NCBI GenBank assembly: GCA_039029135.1
Contig: JBCCGT010000002.1
Location: forward strand, 62,001-126,000
DNA from: JALZVT01 sp039029135
GTDB lineage: Bacteria; Pseudomonadota; Gammaproteobacteria; Pseudomonadales; Azotimanducaceae
Direction of reading: 5' to 3'
DNA length: 64,000 nucleotides
Under the pieces are notes generated by a model, which ran no database searches, had not been told where the DNA came from, and was given only the letters and a program-made list of their open reading frames with translations. Shown in pieces: positions 18,211 through 27,385 of the stretch. The position numbers and the translations under genes were made by a program. Every line of letters begins with the position of its first letter. Position 1 is the first letter of the stretch.

Positions 18211-21200
18211 CTAGGGATTAGGGTTCTGCGTCCCACCCACGGCCGGCAGCCGACCTCGCAGACGGCCGACAAAGCGCCGCACCGAAGACTGATCGAGCTT
18301 CACGCGCAGCCGCACATAGGGTCCCTGACGGGTGTAGTCCGCCGCGACAAAATCATCGTCCGCGAAGCCGACGACGTTGTAGCCCACGCCGAGCCAGGCT
18401 TCGCGCAGGAACGAACGGCTGAGCTCGGCGCCGGCGCTGAACCGCAGCGTGTCGCTGACCTCGGCGTAGACGCCGGCGCCGTGCACCTCCGCCGCCCAGC
18501 GCGGCGACAGGTCCCGACGCAGCGACAGCCCGGCGAGGCCCGTGAAGCCGCCGTAGTGGTCGTCGTCGATACGATCACGGACCCATTTCGCACCCGTGCG
18601 CAGCGACAGCTCCCAGCCAAACCCTTTGTCAGGATCGATCCGTTTGTAGTTCGCGTTCAGGTTGTGGACCAGCTTGCGCGTGCGAGTATCGAAGGTGCCG
18701 TCCTCGAGATTCTCGAGATTCAGATCCAGCCGCGACAGTACCGTCCAGCGCGAGCCGGTCGGGCGCAGCGCCATGCCGAAGCGCAGATCCCCAAACTCGC
18801 GCGTCACACCGGAATCCTGTTCGTCGCGCAGAAACGCGCCGGACAGCGAGAAGATGTTGCCCGCCTTGAGCTGATGGCTAAGCCCGAGCAGCAGGTTCAG
18901 TTTGTCGCTCACGTCACCGGCGTGATACTCCGCGCGCGCGCTCGCGTCCCACTGTTCCCGGCGGTAGGCCGCGCCGACGAAGCCGGCAGTGAAGTCGCTC
19001 GCGAGCTGCGTGGCCGCGTTCGATCCGCTAAACAGACCAAACGAGCCGCTGGCCGCCGGCAGCTGCGGCGAAAACGTCAGGTTGCCCGGACCATCGAGCG
19101 CCAGCTGCGACTGGCGCAGGGTCTTGACCCGATCGACGCCCAGATCCAGGAGCCAGGCGTCGCCGACGCGGAACTGCTGCAAGAGACCCGTGGTGGCGAA
19201 CAGCCGCTCGCCGTTCTCGGAGAAACTGCGGTCGACGCGGGTGTGCACATCCGCGCCGAGCCACGGCTGGCCGCGCAGCCCGACGCGGGTGTCCTGTGTA
19301 TCGCGCTCGCCGCCGAAGGTGAGCTCCTGCTCGGCGAACAGCGAGAACCCCTTCGCGAAACGATACTCGGCGCCGGCGATGGCGCGCGACGGAAAGTCGG
19401 TCGTGCCGTCGCCGTCCAGCGCCAGCTCGCCGTCCGCGCGCAGCGACAGGCGACCGTCGAGAAACTCGCGGCCGGCGCCCGCCAGCAGCTGCTCCGAAGT
19501 CCGCTCGACGCCGCTGGCGGCGGTCTCGTTGACGATGCGGGCGCCCGCGCGCAGTTCGGTTACACCCGGTCGCCAGTTCGCCTCGACGCCGGCGATATCG
19601 CGCTCGCCGCCGCTGCCCTTGTCTTCCTGCCGCTCGGCGTCGAACTCGACGCGCAGACGCTCGTGGGGCTTCCACTCGCCCTGCACGCCGTAGCGGCGTA
19701 TGCCGCCGGCGAGCGCCACCTGCTGGCCGAGGCCGAAGGCGCCGTCCTGATCGCGGAAGAACAGCGTCCCGGCGACCCGCTCGCCGTTGTGGCGCAGCTC
19801 GGCCCGGTAGGCCTCGCCGGAGACGCTGCCGCCGATCGCCGCGTCGCGTTCGGTCGCGGCGGCCTCGACGATCAGCTCCTGCCGGTCGCTAAGCTGCCAC
19901 TCGGCGTCTACGCCGGCGAGATCGCCGCCGACCCCCGCAGAGTCGTCGTGTACGTAGGTGAGGCCGATCTCGTTGCCGGGACCGGCGCCCACGTAGCTCA
20001 CACGCGCCCCCGTCACCAGTTCTTCTTTCTGTCCTTCGACCTCGTATTCGACCTCGATAAACTGCGGGTTAAACGCCTCGTCCTGACTCGCGATGGGTCT
20101 CTTGAACAGCAGCGTGCCGGCGATGTAGTCGATGCTGTAGTCGATGAAGCCGGTCAGCGGCAGCCGCTCGAGCACGCGATCCGGCGCGAACCGGTCGCGC
20201 ACGACGATCTCAACCCGCTCGCTGTTGCGCGTCAGGCCGCCGCGCGACAGCCGATAGATGCCGGACGTGCCGTCCCCCTGAATGGTGTCGCGATAGAAGC
20301 CCTGATCCGTGTTGGCGGCAAACGCGCTGGCCTCGAATTGCTTGCCGTAGTACTCCGCCTGCGCGCCGTTCATGCGCCGCGCGTAGCGCGTCAGCTCGGT
20401 GCGATCGAAGCCGGTGTCGAAGTCCCCCAGCATCGCCATGACGGTGTCGCGCTCGAGCTTCAGGTAGAGCTGGCGCGTCGTGTCGGCGTCGAACGCCTGC
20501 TGCGCGCCGTCACCATAAAGGGTGTAGAAGCGATTCGGATCGATGCGGTTGCGAAACTGGCCGCGCGTGTCGCGGTCGTTGTCATAGCCGAGCGTTAGCA
20601 GCCACTCGCCCTTGATCTGGCCCTTGGCATAGAACGCCACGCGGCCGTCGGTGACCACCCCGTCGGGATCCTCGCCGTCGTAGGACTCGAGGTGCGGCGC
20701 CAGCGTGTCCAGGCTCAGCGTGCCTTCCGCCAGGCCGACCAGCACCCATTCGCGAGCGACCGGCTTCAGGCGCGCGCGGATCTCCTCCTGGCGCAGGCGA
20801 TCGAAGCCGAAGCGCAGCTGGACCTCGCCGGCCAGGCTGGTCGGTTCCAGCGCGATGTAGGCCAGTCCCGCGCGGCGCACCAGATAGCGCTGCAGGCCCT
20901 GGCGCGACGACTCGGATAGCTGGCTTAGGCTCTTGTTCTCATCGAACGCGCTATAGGGCGGTGCGAGACTGAACTCGCCGGTCATGCCGGGGCGCGCAGG
21001 GCGTCCGCTGCGATCGAACAGCCGCACCGCAACCACCGGCGGCGTGATGCCGTCCGCGACCAGATTGGATTCTTCCAGGTCGAGCTCGGCCCGCACCGGT
21101 GCGCCCGACAGCCAGACCTCGCGCGTGGCGCTGGCGACGATGGCACCGTCGCTGTCCTCGAGCTGCGCACTAAGGGTATTCGGGCCTGGACGCACCACCA

Positions 21201-24200
21201 CGTTCTTCCACACCGACACCGCGTTGCCGCGGTCGCGATTGACGACGGTGCGTTCGAAGGTGATCGGATCCACCAGCACGCCGTTGACCAGCAGGTTGGG
21301 TCGCTCACCCTTGGCGTGCCGCAGCGCGACCAACAGCGCGGGCACGGCCGGGTTGGCATCGACCAGCGGCCAGACGAACTCGGCCTCGGTGCCCTGGCCC
21401 GCTAGCCACTTCTGACCGAAATCGGGTGGATCGCCGCGGTCGACGTCGGGCAGCAGGTTGTCGGGATCGCTGTACACGACCCGCTCGCCCTTCAGCTCGA
21501 CGATCGCGACATCGCTGACGGCCGCGAGCGTGCCGCTGCCGGGGGCCAGCACCCGCCCGGTGACGCCGTCGGCGCTGGCGCTCGCCCGCTGCGCGAGCTG
21601 TCCGGGCGCGTCGAGGGACAGCGTCGCGCTGACGGCCTTGAGCTGGCGCGATTTGGCGCCGGCGCGCACGCGGGAGGCAACGCGCGTCGTGAAGCTGCGC
21701 TGGGAGGTCTCCTTGAGCCGCGTTCGGAAGCGCAGCTCACCCGTAAATTCGCCGGGCACATCAGGCAGCCTGAGGGAGACCACGCCGTCGGCGAGCCCCG
21801 CAGCAGAAGGCGCGATCGGCGCTTCCTGCCAGCGCGCCGAACCCGGTACGAACGCGAGCCCGTCGTCGAGCAGCGCCGTGACGCTGAAGCGGCTCAGCGG
21901 CAGCGCCGCGGAGCCCTTGAGCGCGTAGGTGTAGTGCAGCTCGCCCGCCGCGTCATCGAGCTCGACCTTGAGCTGCGCCTGCAGCGGCCCCGAGGCCACC
22001 GGCGGCACGAACACGCGGAAGTCTGCGCGCCACATCGAGCCCGGGCGCAGGTCGACGAACTGATTGACCGAGGGCTCGTCCGCGTCCGCGGGACGGCGGT
22101 TATTGGTCTCGCAGGTGATGAGTTCCAGGTCCCTGGGTAGCGTGCTCGATTCGAGCTGCACGACGTGGCTGCCCGGCTTGATGCCTTCGAAGTGATAGCG
22201 GCCGTCGGCGTCGGTGAGCACGTAGGTACCGTCCTCGAGCAGGATGCGCACACCCTCGACGCCCTGCAGCTCGTCGACAGGCGCGTCGCACTGACCGACC
22301 AAGACCTCGCCGACGATGGTGGAGAACGAGCCGAGCAGGTCCTCCTCGATCTCGATCGCGGCCTCGCCGCGGTTGCTGGCCGCCAGGCCGTTGGCATCGA
22401 CCCAGGCGATGTTGGTCGTCTGCCCTGGCGCCGTGCCGGGCGTGACTTCGACGACGTAGGAAATTCGGTGCTCGGCGCCGCCATCCAGATCCGGCAGCGG
22501 CATGCCGAGCGCGCGGCCCGTTCCGTCCACGTCGAACTCGGCCGCCGCGTCGTTCAGGCGCACGGACTTGGGCACGAGCCGCAGGCCCTCCGGCAGCAGA
22601 TCGCTCAGCGCGAGCGCGCCGATCCGGCCGACGGTCGGGTTACGCACCGTTACGCGGTACTGCAGCACGTCGCCCACCGCCACCCGCTCGCGGCTGGCGA
22701 GCTTCTCGACGATGAGCTGGCCGTCCACCGGGTCGAGCGGCACCGTGCCGCCCACCGCCGTCATAGTGAACAGCTCGAAGTTCGCGCCGCGCTCGAACGG
22801 CGCCGGGAAGAATCCGGTCAGCGCGGCGTCGGCCGCGGTCGACGGGAACACAAGCCCATCGGGCGGTTCGACCACCAGCCGATAGCGCCCGGCCGGGACC
22901 CGCGGAAACAGGAAGGTGCCCGAGGTGGAGGCCGGACCGACCGCCGCGGGCGCCAGTCCCCCGCCGCCACCGCTGATAACGTCGGCGGGATGCGGCGTGC
23001 TGCCGTCCGCCTCGAACACGCTAGCGGGCAGGCCCGTATCGGCATCGAGCAGACGCACGATGGCGCCGTTCACCAGCTCGCCCGTCGCCGAGTTGAAGAC
23101 GAGGCCGAGCGGGTCCAGCACGACGTCAAGAGTCAGTCGATCGCTGGGATCGTTCGGATCGACGTACTCGAAGCGCACGCCCTGGCCCGCGGCGCCAGCG
23201 AGCACGCAGTCACCCGGCGTGCCGGGGAGATTGCCGTCGGTCGGTACGTAACCGACAAACAGGCCGCTGGAGGGCGCGGTTTCGGTGAAGATGAGCATCT
23301 CGCTGTCGCCGCCGGCGAGACTCGTCACGGCGACCTCGACCGTGTCGCGGACGAACGGATCGAGGTCCTGATCAGGATCCTCGATCGCCGCGAACAGGGC
23401 CGCACCGACCTCGCCGCTGGCCGCGAGGTCGAGCGCGAGGTCGCTGGCCGGCAGTGCCTTGCCCTCCGCGTCGAGCGGCGGCGGCAGCGTGTCGGGCGAG
23501 CCCGCGCGCAGGCACTGGCCGACCGGATCCGACACCGTCATCGCACCACCGGTGGGGTTGCCGCGCAGAATCTCGCCGCTCGCCACTGTCGGCGGCACGC
23601 TGATGACGTCCAGCGGCAGATCGAGGCGAAACGGGCCAGGTACGACGACGTCGAAGCTCATGCCGCGCGCGCCGGGACCGAGCGCATAGGGCGCGCCCGG
23701 CAGCGCCTGCAGCGCAGCGTCCGCGGCGGCGCTCGGGAACGCGAAGCGATTGACGCCGTCGATCTCGACGCTGTACGTGTCGGGTGCGACGCGCGGCAGC
23801 AGCACCACGCCCGCAGGGAAATCGACGCCACCAACGGCGCCCCCGCTGACCACCTCTGCGGGCCAGGGCGCGCCATCGCTGCCAAACACGGTTGCCGGCG
23901 CGCCGGTAAGCACGTCGATCAGCCGCACGGTGACGCCGTCGATCGGCACACCGCTCGCCGCATCGAATACGCGAATCGCGGGGTCGATCAGCGCCGCCGC
24001 GGTTGCGGTCTCGCCGGGCGCGCGCGTGTACGTCGCTGCGATCGTCGCACCGCTCGGCAGGTACAGCCCACAGTCGCCGGGGGCCGTTATCGCACCGCTC
24101 GCCTGGACGTAGCCGAGAAACTCGCCGCTGTTGGGGGCGGTCTCCGTCAGGCGCAGGACCTCGCTCTCCGCACCCGCGGCGACCGTGACGTCGAGCGTGT

Positions 24201-25248
24201 CCACCACCCCGGCGGCGACGTTGGCAGTCGCGTCGAACACGCGAACGAACAGCGTGTCGCCGCCGGAGAACACGGACGTCACGCCGAGCGATTCGCCCGC
24301 GAGCGGAAACGCGAGCGCGCTGCTGTCGAAACGTGTTGTCGCGGGCCGCGGCGTGAACGGGCCGGCCGGGGCGCTCGCGCACGCCGTGGTCGGCACGGTC
24401 TCGGTGCCGCCACCGACGAGTGTCTCGAACTGCACCGCGATGCCGCTGGCACCGCCGGGCGCGGAAATCGAAAAGGTCTCGCTCGTATCGAGCCCGCCGG
24501 TATCGGTCGCGGTCACCGTGACGCTCAGCGTCTCGCCGGGCGCGAGCGCTTCGCCGGGCGCGAGTTCGAGGGCGGCGCCGACGATCGCGAAACGGGGATT
24601 GTCGACGCTGTAGGTGTGGCTGTCGCCCGCGTCGGGATCGACCACCGACAGGTTGCCGACGCCGACACCGGGCACGCCGGGCGCCACGGTCAGATTGTCC
24701 AGGACCAGCATCGTCGGCGCTTCGTTGACGTCCGTGATCGTCACGGTCAGCGTGCCGCTGAACGCAGCACCCGCGGCGTCCTCGGCCACCACCGGCAGCG
24801 TCACCGCGGTGTCGGTCTCGAAATCGAACGCCCTACCCGGCGCGAGCGAAAGCTGATCGCCGACGATGCTGAATCGCGGATCCGTCGTGGAGAAGCTGTG
24901 CGTGTCTGCACTGTCGACGTCGAGCGCCGACAGGGTGCCAAGAACTGCCCCCGGGGCGTTCTCGGGCACGGAAAAATTGAGAGGGTCGACCCCATAAGGC
25001 GGGGAGTTACCCGCCGCGGGGTCCGTGATCACCGTCGCGTCGGCGGTGATCTGAACGCCAGTACCGGCGTTCGTGAAGTTCGCAATGGCCTGGTTGGTGA
25101 TGGCTATACCGGGATCGATCGCCCACGCGGACGACGTGCCCACCAGCGCGCCGACGGCGCAGCACAGCGCTCCCAGAAACGACAACAGGCGCCCGCGGCA
25201 AAGTGCCGTGGGCGCCCGGTCGTAAGCCTTTAACCAGGCGGCTTCCAT
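18211..25248 (-). CDS. Giant exported multidomain protein with DUF11-like and cadherin-like modules and a C-terminal outer-membrane beta-barrel
   Basis: No named function recognised. The 2345-residue protein has a signal peptide (cleavage near residue 43, SSAWA-IDPG). Two cadherin-like repeats follow (about 85-260, with SVPENAPG and TITDVNEAPT). Two long homologous blocks come next (about 275-550 and 580-835), each with an SGEFLGYV/SGLFVGYV motif, a GVTVRLIDVLTG/GAIVRLLDADTG motif and PSAAADAAL/PSTAADAAL. After these are a DUF11/TIGR01451-type domain (about 843-960), an SdrD_B/carboxypeptidase-regulatory-like module (about 970-1060, DADGRYHFEGIKPGSH), more beta-sandwich and Ig-like regions, and an alternating-residue barrel (about 1535-2345) beginning GRVAFYAKGQIKGEWLLTLGY. 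The C-terminus lacks a classic terminal Phe. It follows the 465-residue protein by 12 nt, so they are probably cotranslated. The likely site is the outer membrane with the modular part exposed or periplasmic. The domain calls are by eye. Confidence 0.8.
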   Translation of the reverse strand: MEAAWLKAYDRAPTALCRGRLLSFLGALCCAVGALVGTSSAWAIDPGIAITNQAIANFTNAGTGVQITADATVITDPAAGNSPPYGVDPLNFSVPENAPGAVLGTLSALDVDSADTHSFSTTDPRFSIVGDQLSLAPGRAFDFETDTAVTLPVVAEDAAGAAFSGTLTVTITDVNEAPTMLVLDNLTVAPGVPGVGVGNLSVVDPDAGDSHTYSVDNPRFAIVGAALELAPGEALAPGETLSVTVTATDTGGLDTSETFSISAPGGASGIAVQFETLVGGGTETVPTTACASAPAGPFTPRPATTRFDSSALAFPLAGESLGVTSVFSGGDTLFVRVFDATANVAAGVVDTLDVTVAAGAESEVLRLTETAPNSGEFLGYVQASGAITAPGDCGLYLPSGATIAATYTRAPGETATAAALIDPAIRVFDAASGVPIDGVTVRLIDVLTGAPATVFGSDGAPWPAEVVSGGAVGGVDFPAGVVLLPRVAPDTYSVEIDGVNRFAFPSAAADAALQALPGAPYALGPGARGMSFDVVVPGPFRLDLPLDVISVPPTVASGEILRGNPTGGAMTVSDPVGQCLRAGSPDTLPPPLDAEGKALPASDLALDLAASGEVGAALFAAIEDPDQDLDPFVRDTVEVAVTSLAGGDSEMLIFTETAPSSGLFVGYVPTDGNLPGTPGDCVLAGAAGQGVRFEYVDPNDPSDRLTLDVVLDPLGLVFNSATGELVNGAIVRLLDADTGLPASVFEADGSTPHPADVISGGGGGLAPAAVGPASTSGTFLFPRVPAGRYRLVVEPPDGLVFPSTAADAALTGFFPAPFERGANFELFTMTAVGGTVPLDPVDGQLIVEKLASRERVAVGDVLQYRVTVRNPTVGRIGALALSDLLPEGLRLVPKSVRLNDAAAEFDVDGTGRALGMPLPDLDGGAEHRISYVVEVTPGTAPGQTTNIAWVDANGLAASNRGEAAIEIEEDLLGSFSTIVGEVLVGQCDAPVDELQGVEGVRILLEDGTYVLTDADGRYHFEGIKPGSHVVQLESSTLPRDLELITCETNNRRPADADEPSVNQFVDLRPGSMWRADFRVFVPPVASGPLQAQLKVELDDAAGELHYTYALKGSAALPLSRFSVTALLDDGLAFVPGSARWQEAPIAPSAAGLADGVVSLRLPDVPGEFTGELRFRTRLKETSQRSFTTRVASRVRAGAKSRQLKAVSATLSLDAPGQLAQRASASADGVTGRVLAPGSGTLAAVSDVAIVELKGERVVYSDPDNLLPDVDRGDPPDFGQKWLAGQGTEAEFVWPLVDANPAVPALLVALRHAKGERPNLLVNGVLVDPITFERTVVNRDRGNAVSVWKNVVVRPGPNTLSAQLEDSDGAIVASATREVWLSGAPVRAELDLEESNLVADGITPPVVAVRLFDRSGRPARPGMTGEFSLAPPYSAFDENKSLSQLSESSRQGLQRYLVRRAGLAYIALEPTSLAGEVQLRFGFDRLRQEEIRARLKPVAREWVLVGLAEGTLSLDTLAPHLESYDGEDPDGVVTDGRVAFYAKGQIKGEWLLTLGYDNDRDTRGQFRNRIDPNRFYTLYGDGAQQAFDADTTRQLYLKLERDTVMAMLGDFDTGFDRTELTRYARRMNGAQAEYYGKQFEASAFAANTDQGFYRDTIQGDGTSGIYRLSRGGLTRNSERVEIVVRDRFAPDRVLERLPLTGFIDYSIDYIAGTLLFKRPIASQDEAFNPQFIEVEYEVEGQKEELVTGARVSYVGAGPGNEIGLTYVHDDSAGVGGDLAGVDAEWQLSDRQELIVEAAATERDAAIGGSVSGEAYRAELRHNGERVAGTLFFRDQDGAFGLGQQVALAGGIRRYGVQGEWKPHERLRVEFDAERQEDKGSGGERDIAGVEANWRPGVTELRAGARIVNETAASGVERTSEQLLAGAGREFLDGRLSLRADGELALDGDGTTDFPSRAIAGAEYRFAKGFSLFAEQELTFGGERDTQDTRVGLRGQPWLGADVHTRVDRSFSENGERLFATTGLLQQFRVGDAWLLDLGVDRVKTLRQSQLALDGPGNLTFSPQLPAASGSFGLFSGSNAATQLASDFTAGFVGAAYRREQWDASARAEYHAGDVSDKLNLLLGLSHQLKAGNIFSLSGAFLRDEQDSGVTREFGDLRFGMALRPTGSRWTVLSRLDLNLENLEDGTFDTRTRKLVHNLNANYKRIDPDKGFGWELSLRTGAKWVRDRIDDDHYGGFTGLAGLSLRRDLSPRWAAEVHGAGVYAEVSDTLRFSAGAELSRSFLREAWLGVGYNVVGFADDDFVAADYTRQGPYVRLRVKLDQSSVRRFVGRLRGRLPAVGGTQNPNP

Positions 25249-25260
25249 GCAGCGAGCGGT

Positions 25261-26658
25261 CTAGACTTCGCCGTCGACCGTCACGAAGTAGATGACGTAG
25301 CCATCCTCTTGCGGCGCACAGTCACCGATCGTCACATCGATCTCCGGGTTGACCTGCGCCGTGTCGATACCGTCCACGACCGTGTCGCCCGAATAGGCGG
25401 TCGGCCCCTGAGTGCCTACGCAGTCCTGCGTGTTGACCTGCGCCATGTCGATCGCGCCCGCCCCGCCAAGCGGCAGCGCAAAGGTCACGTTGTTAACGCC
25501 GGCACCAGAGTCGACGTCGACGGTGACCGAGGCCGGGGCGTTGACCGCCACGCCGCTGTTGTTGCCCTCATCGATCGGCTCGGGATCGGCGCCGGTCGCG
25601 CCGTCTTCGAGGTTGTCCGCGACCTGCACGTCCTCGATGGTGACGCCCGCAACGGGCTCTGAGTTCTGGAAGCCGATGACGTACATCAAGACGGCGCCAG
25701 GGATGCTCTTCGGATTGACCGCGGGCGCAACGGGCGCGCCAGCGCCGTCGTACTTGTTGCCCTGGATGGGGTCGTAGATGGCCTCGACCAGCTTGGCGAC
25801 CTGCAGCTGAATCTGGGTGATGATGAACGAGCTCGTGTCCGAGTGCTGGCCGTTGGACGCATCGTCCGCCCCGGCGAACGGCGCACCCACGCCCGTCTCG
25901 AAGTCGTAGCGCGTGTCTTCCGGATCTGCGCCCGCAATGTCGGCGAACACGAACTGCTCGACCAGCGGGTCGTCAGCGACATCGTTCGGCGTAATGGCCG
26001 TCGTGGACGGCGCGATGTGGCCGCTGTCGTCACGATTGATGGCGACCTGCAGGCCGTCGTGGTGGGTCGCGACCAGCGTGTAGGTGGCCGCTTCGTCGGC
26101 TGCGGCCGCGGCCGGGACGTCGACGACCAGCAGGATCGTCGAGGTCGCGTCCGCCGCGACAGAGCCGAGATCGTAGTAGTTCGTGCCGCCGACCAGCGGT
26201 ACGACCGTGTCGACGCCGTCGTCGAACACGCCGTTGCCGTTGTCGTCGAGGGCAAGCTGTAGCGCGTCTTCGTCGAAGAAGCCTGTCGGCGAGCCCGCGA
26301 AGCCGGTCACCGCGGTGCCGTCCTTGTCGGCGACGCCGAGCAGGATGTCGGCCGCAGAGTTACCGGTGTTCTGCACGGTAAACACCAGCGCGGGGACGCC
26401 GGTCTGACCGACAAATTCCTGGCCAGTGGTCACGCTGACGTAGTCGCTGTCCGAGCTCGCCACAACGAGCGAGAGCTTACGGTCGACGACAAAATCAACG
26501 CTGGTGGTTTCCTGCAGGGAACCGCCGTTGACCGTGTAGTCGAGGGTCACCGCGTTGGTGACGGTCGCTCCTGCCGCGGTACCGGCGGCGAAGGTCGGCG
26601 TGGCGACCAGCGCTGTCAGTCCGAGGAGGACGAGTCTGAGGGTTTTTGAGTACTGCAT
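25261..26658 (-). CDS. Exported DUF11/TIGR01451-like repeat protein with a calcium-loop-like motif
   Basis: Function unknown. The 465-residue acidic protein has a clear signal peptide (LVLLGLTALVATPTFA-AGTAAG). Its first 60 mature residues (AGTAAGATVTNAVTLDYTVNGG, ending VDFVVDR) resemble those of the 379-residue neighbour upstream. A middle domain has the Asp/Asn-rich loop DDNGNGVFDDGVD (residues 138-150), like thrombospondin-3 or dockerin calcium loops. The C-terminal half (about 280-465) resembles a DUF11-type domain (KLVEAIYDP, MYVIGFQNSEPVAGVTIEDV). Four cysteines lie in the last 60 residues. ATG 26658 has AGGAAG upstream at good spacing. Third gene of the surface cluster. Confidence 0.78.
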   Translation of the reverse strand: MQYSKTLRLVLLGLTALVATPTFAAGTAAGATVTNAVTLDYTVNGGSLQETTSVDFVVDRKLSLVVASSDSDYVSVTTGQEFVGQTGVPALVFTVQNTGNSAADILLGVADKDGTAVTGFAGSPTGFFDEDALQLALDDNGNGVFDDGVDTVVPLVGGTNYYDLGSVAADATSTILLVVDVPAAAAADEAATYTLVATHHDGLQVAINRDDSGHIAPSTTAITPNDVADDPLVEQFVFADIAGADPEDTRYDFETGVGAPFAGADDASNGQHSDTSSFIITQIQLQVAKLVEAIYDPIQGNKYDGAGAPVAPAVNPKSIPGAVLMYVIGFQNSEPVAGVTIEDVQVADNLEDGATGADPEPIDEGNNSGVAVNAPASVTVDVDSGAGVNNVTFALPLGGAGAIDMAQVNTQDCVGTQGPTAYSGDTVVDGIDTAQVNPEIDVTIGDCAPQEDGYVIYFVTVDGEV

Positions 26659-26684
26659 GGTGCTCTTCCTGGTTAAAGGTCAAA

Positions 26685-26704
26685 CGCCCGCATGTCTGCG
26701 GGCG
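26685..26704 (-). repeat. 8-bp perfect hairpin in the surface operon
   Basis: CGCCCGCA, a 4-nt loop, then TGCGGGCG. It lies in the 107 bp gap between the 169-residue and 465-residue genes, 26 nt upstream of the latter's ATG. There is no U-tract, so it is more likely an mRNA stability or processing element, or a partial attenuator, than a full terminator. Confidence 0.6.
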
Positions 26705-26732
26705 ATCCTGCACGCCCCTCGCGGAGCACGCC

Positions 26733-26746
26733 GCCCCCGAAGGGGC
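26733..26746 (-). repeat. UUCG-tetraloop hairpin in the surface operon
   Basis: Read on the minus strand this is GCCCC-TTCG-GGGGC, a 5-bp stem closed by the very stable UUCG tetraloop, 19 nt after the 169-residue gene's stop. With the second hairpin just downstream it could protect the upstream mRNA from 3' exonucleases. Confidence 0.55.
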
Positions 26747-26765
26747 ACTAAGCCGGTGTCCCGCG

Positions 26766-27275
26766 CTACTTCAGTCGCACGTTGAAGGACACCGTTCCGG
26801 TTTCGCCCGGCTCGAGAGCGGGCTGATAGACCCAGCGAATCGTCGTGTAATCACGCGCGTTCGCCGGTTCCACGGAATCTCTGCCGTCGTTGCCAGCGAC
26901 GGTGCGAACCAATCCCGCCGGGACGCCGAAGCGCGCGCCGGAATCGATGGAAAAAAAGATGTCACTGCCCTTGCCTCCGGCCGTACCGTCGAGGTACTCG
27001 GTGTTCGCCGGGATGGGGTTGGTGATCACGACGCTCTTCGCGTCAACGGCCTCGGTGCCCACGTTGCGAAACTCGACCGCGTAGTGGAGTTCGTCTCCGG
27101 GCACCACCTGATTCGGCGGCAGCATGCGGCGCTGCACCTGGCCGTCCGCGTCGACAAAGCGTTCGACCTTGTAGACCACGTTGACGAGTTCGATTCGCGC
27201 CTCGGCGGCGGGTACCGCGCCGAGGGTGGCAAGCGCAAACAGCAGCATGGCCGCCCTTGAGTAGATCTGGTTCAT
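26766..27275 (-). CDS. Small exported DUF11-like protein
   Basis: Function unknown. The 169-residue protein has a signal peptide (AAMLLFALATLGAVPAAEA-RIEL). A single beta-sandwich-like domain follows with the features of a DUF11/TIGR01451 repeat: VVPGDELHYAVEFRNVGTEAV, then VITNPIPANTEYLDGTAGG, and a C-terminal ALEPGETGTVSFNVRLK. I start at ATG 27275, which has GAGGAACC upstream; the longer in-frame reading adds a non-hydrophobic Arg/Thr stretch. Second gene of the four-gene cluster. It looks like one stand-alone copy of the module built into the 2345-residue protein. Confidence 0.8.
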   Translation of the reverse strand: MNQIYSRAAMLLFALATLGAVPAAEARIELVNVVYKVERFVDADGQVQRRMLPPNQVVPGDELHYAVEFRNVGTEAVDAKSVVITNPIPANTEYLDGTAGGKGSDIFFSIDSGARFGVPAGLVRTVAGNDGRDSVEPANARDYTTIRWVYQPALEPGETGTVSFNVRLK

Positions 27276-27385
27276 CGTTGGTTCCTCGTGTGTTCCTCTA
27301 CGTGTCGCAGCGATCGCATCTGTTGTGCTCGTCTGCCTGATAGCCCGTCTCCGGGTCGATTGTTCTGTCGTTCTCAAGACACTCA

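Noticed and set aside
18481..20598. A 705-codon plus-strand open frame opposite the barrel region
   Set aside because: Low-complexity antisense reading of the barrel coding sequence with no family features.
22165..25233. A 1022-codon plus-strand open frame opposite the giant surface gene
   Set aside because: It is His/Arg/Gln-rich with no recognisable domain, a typical antisense shadow of a GC-rich gene whose minus-strand reading shows clear domains and a signal peptide.
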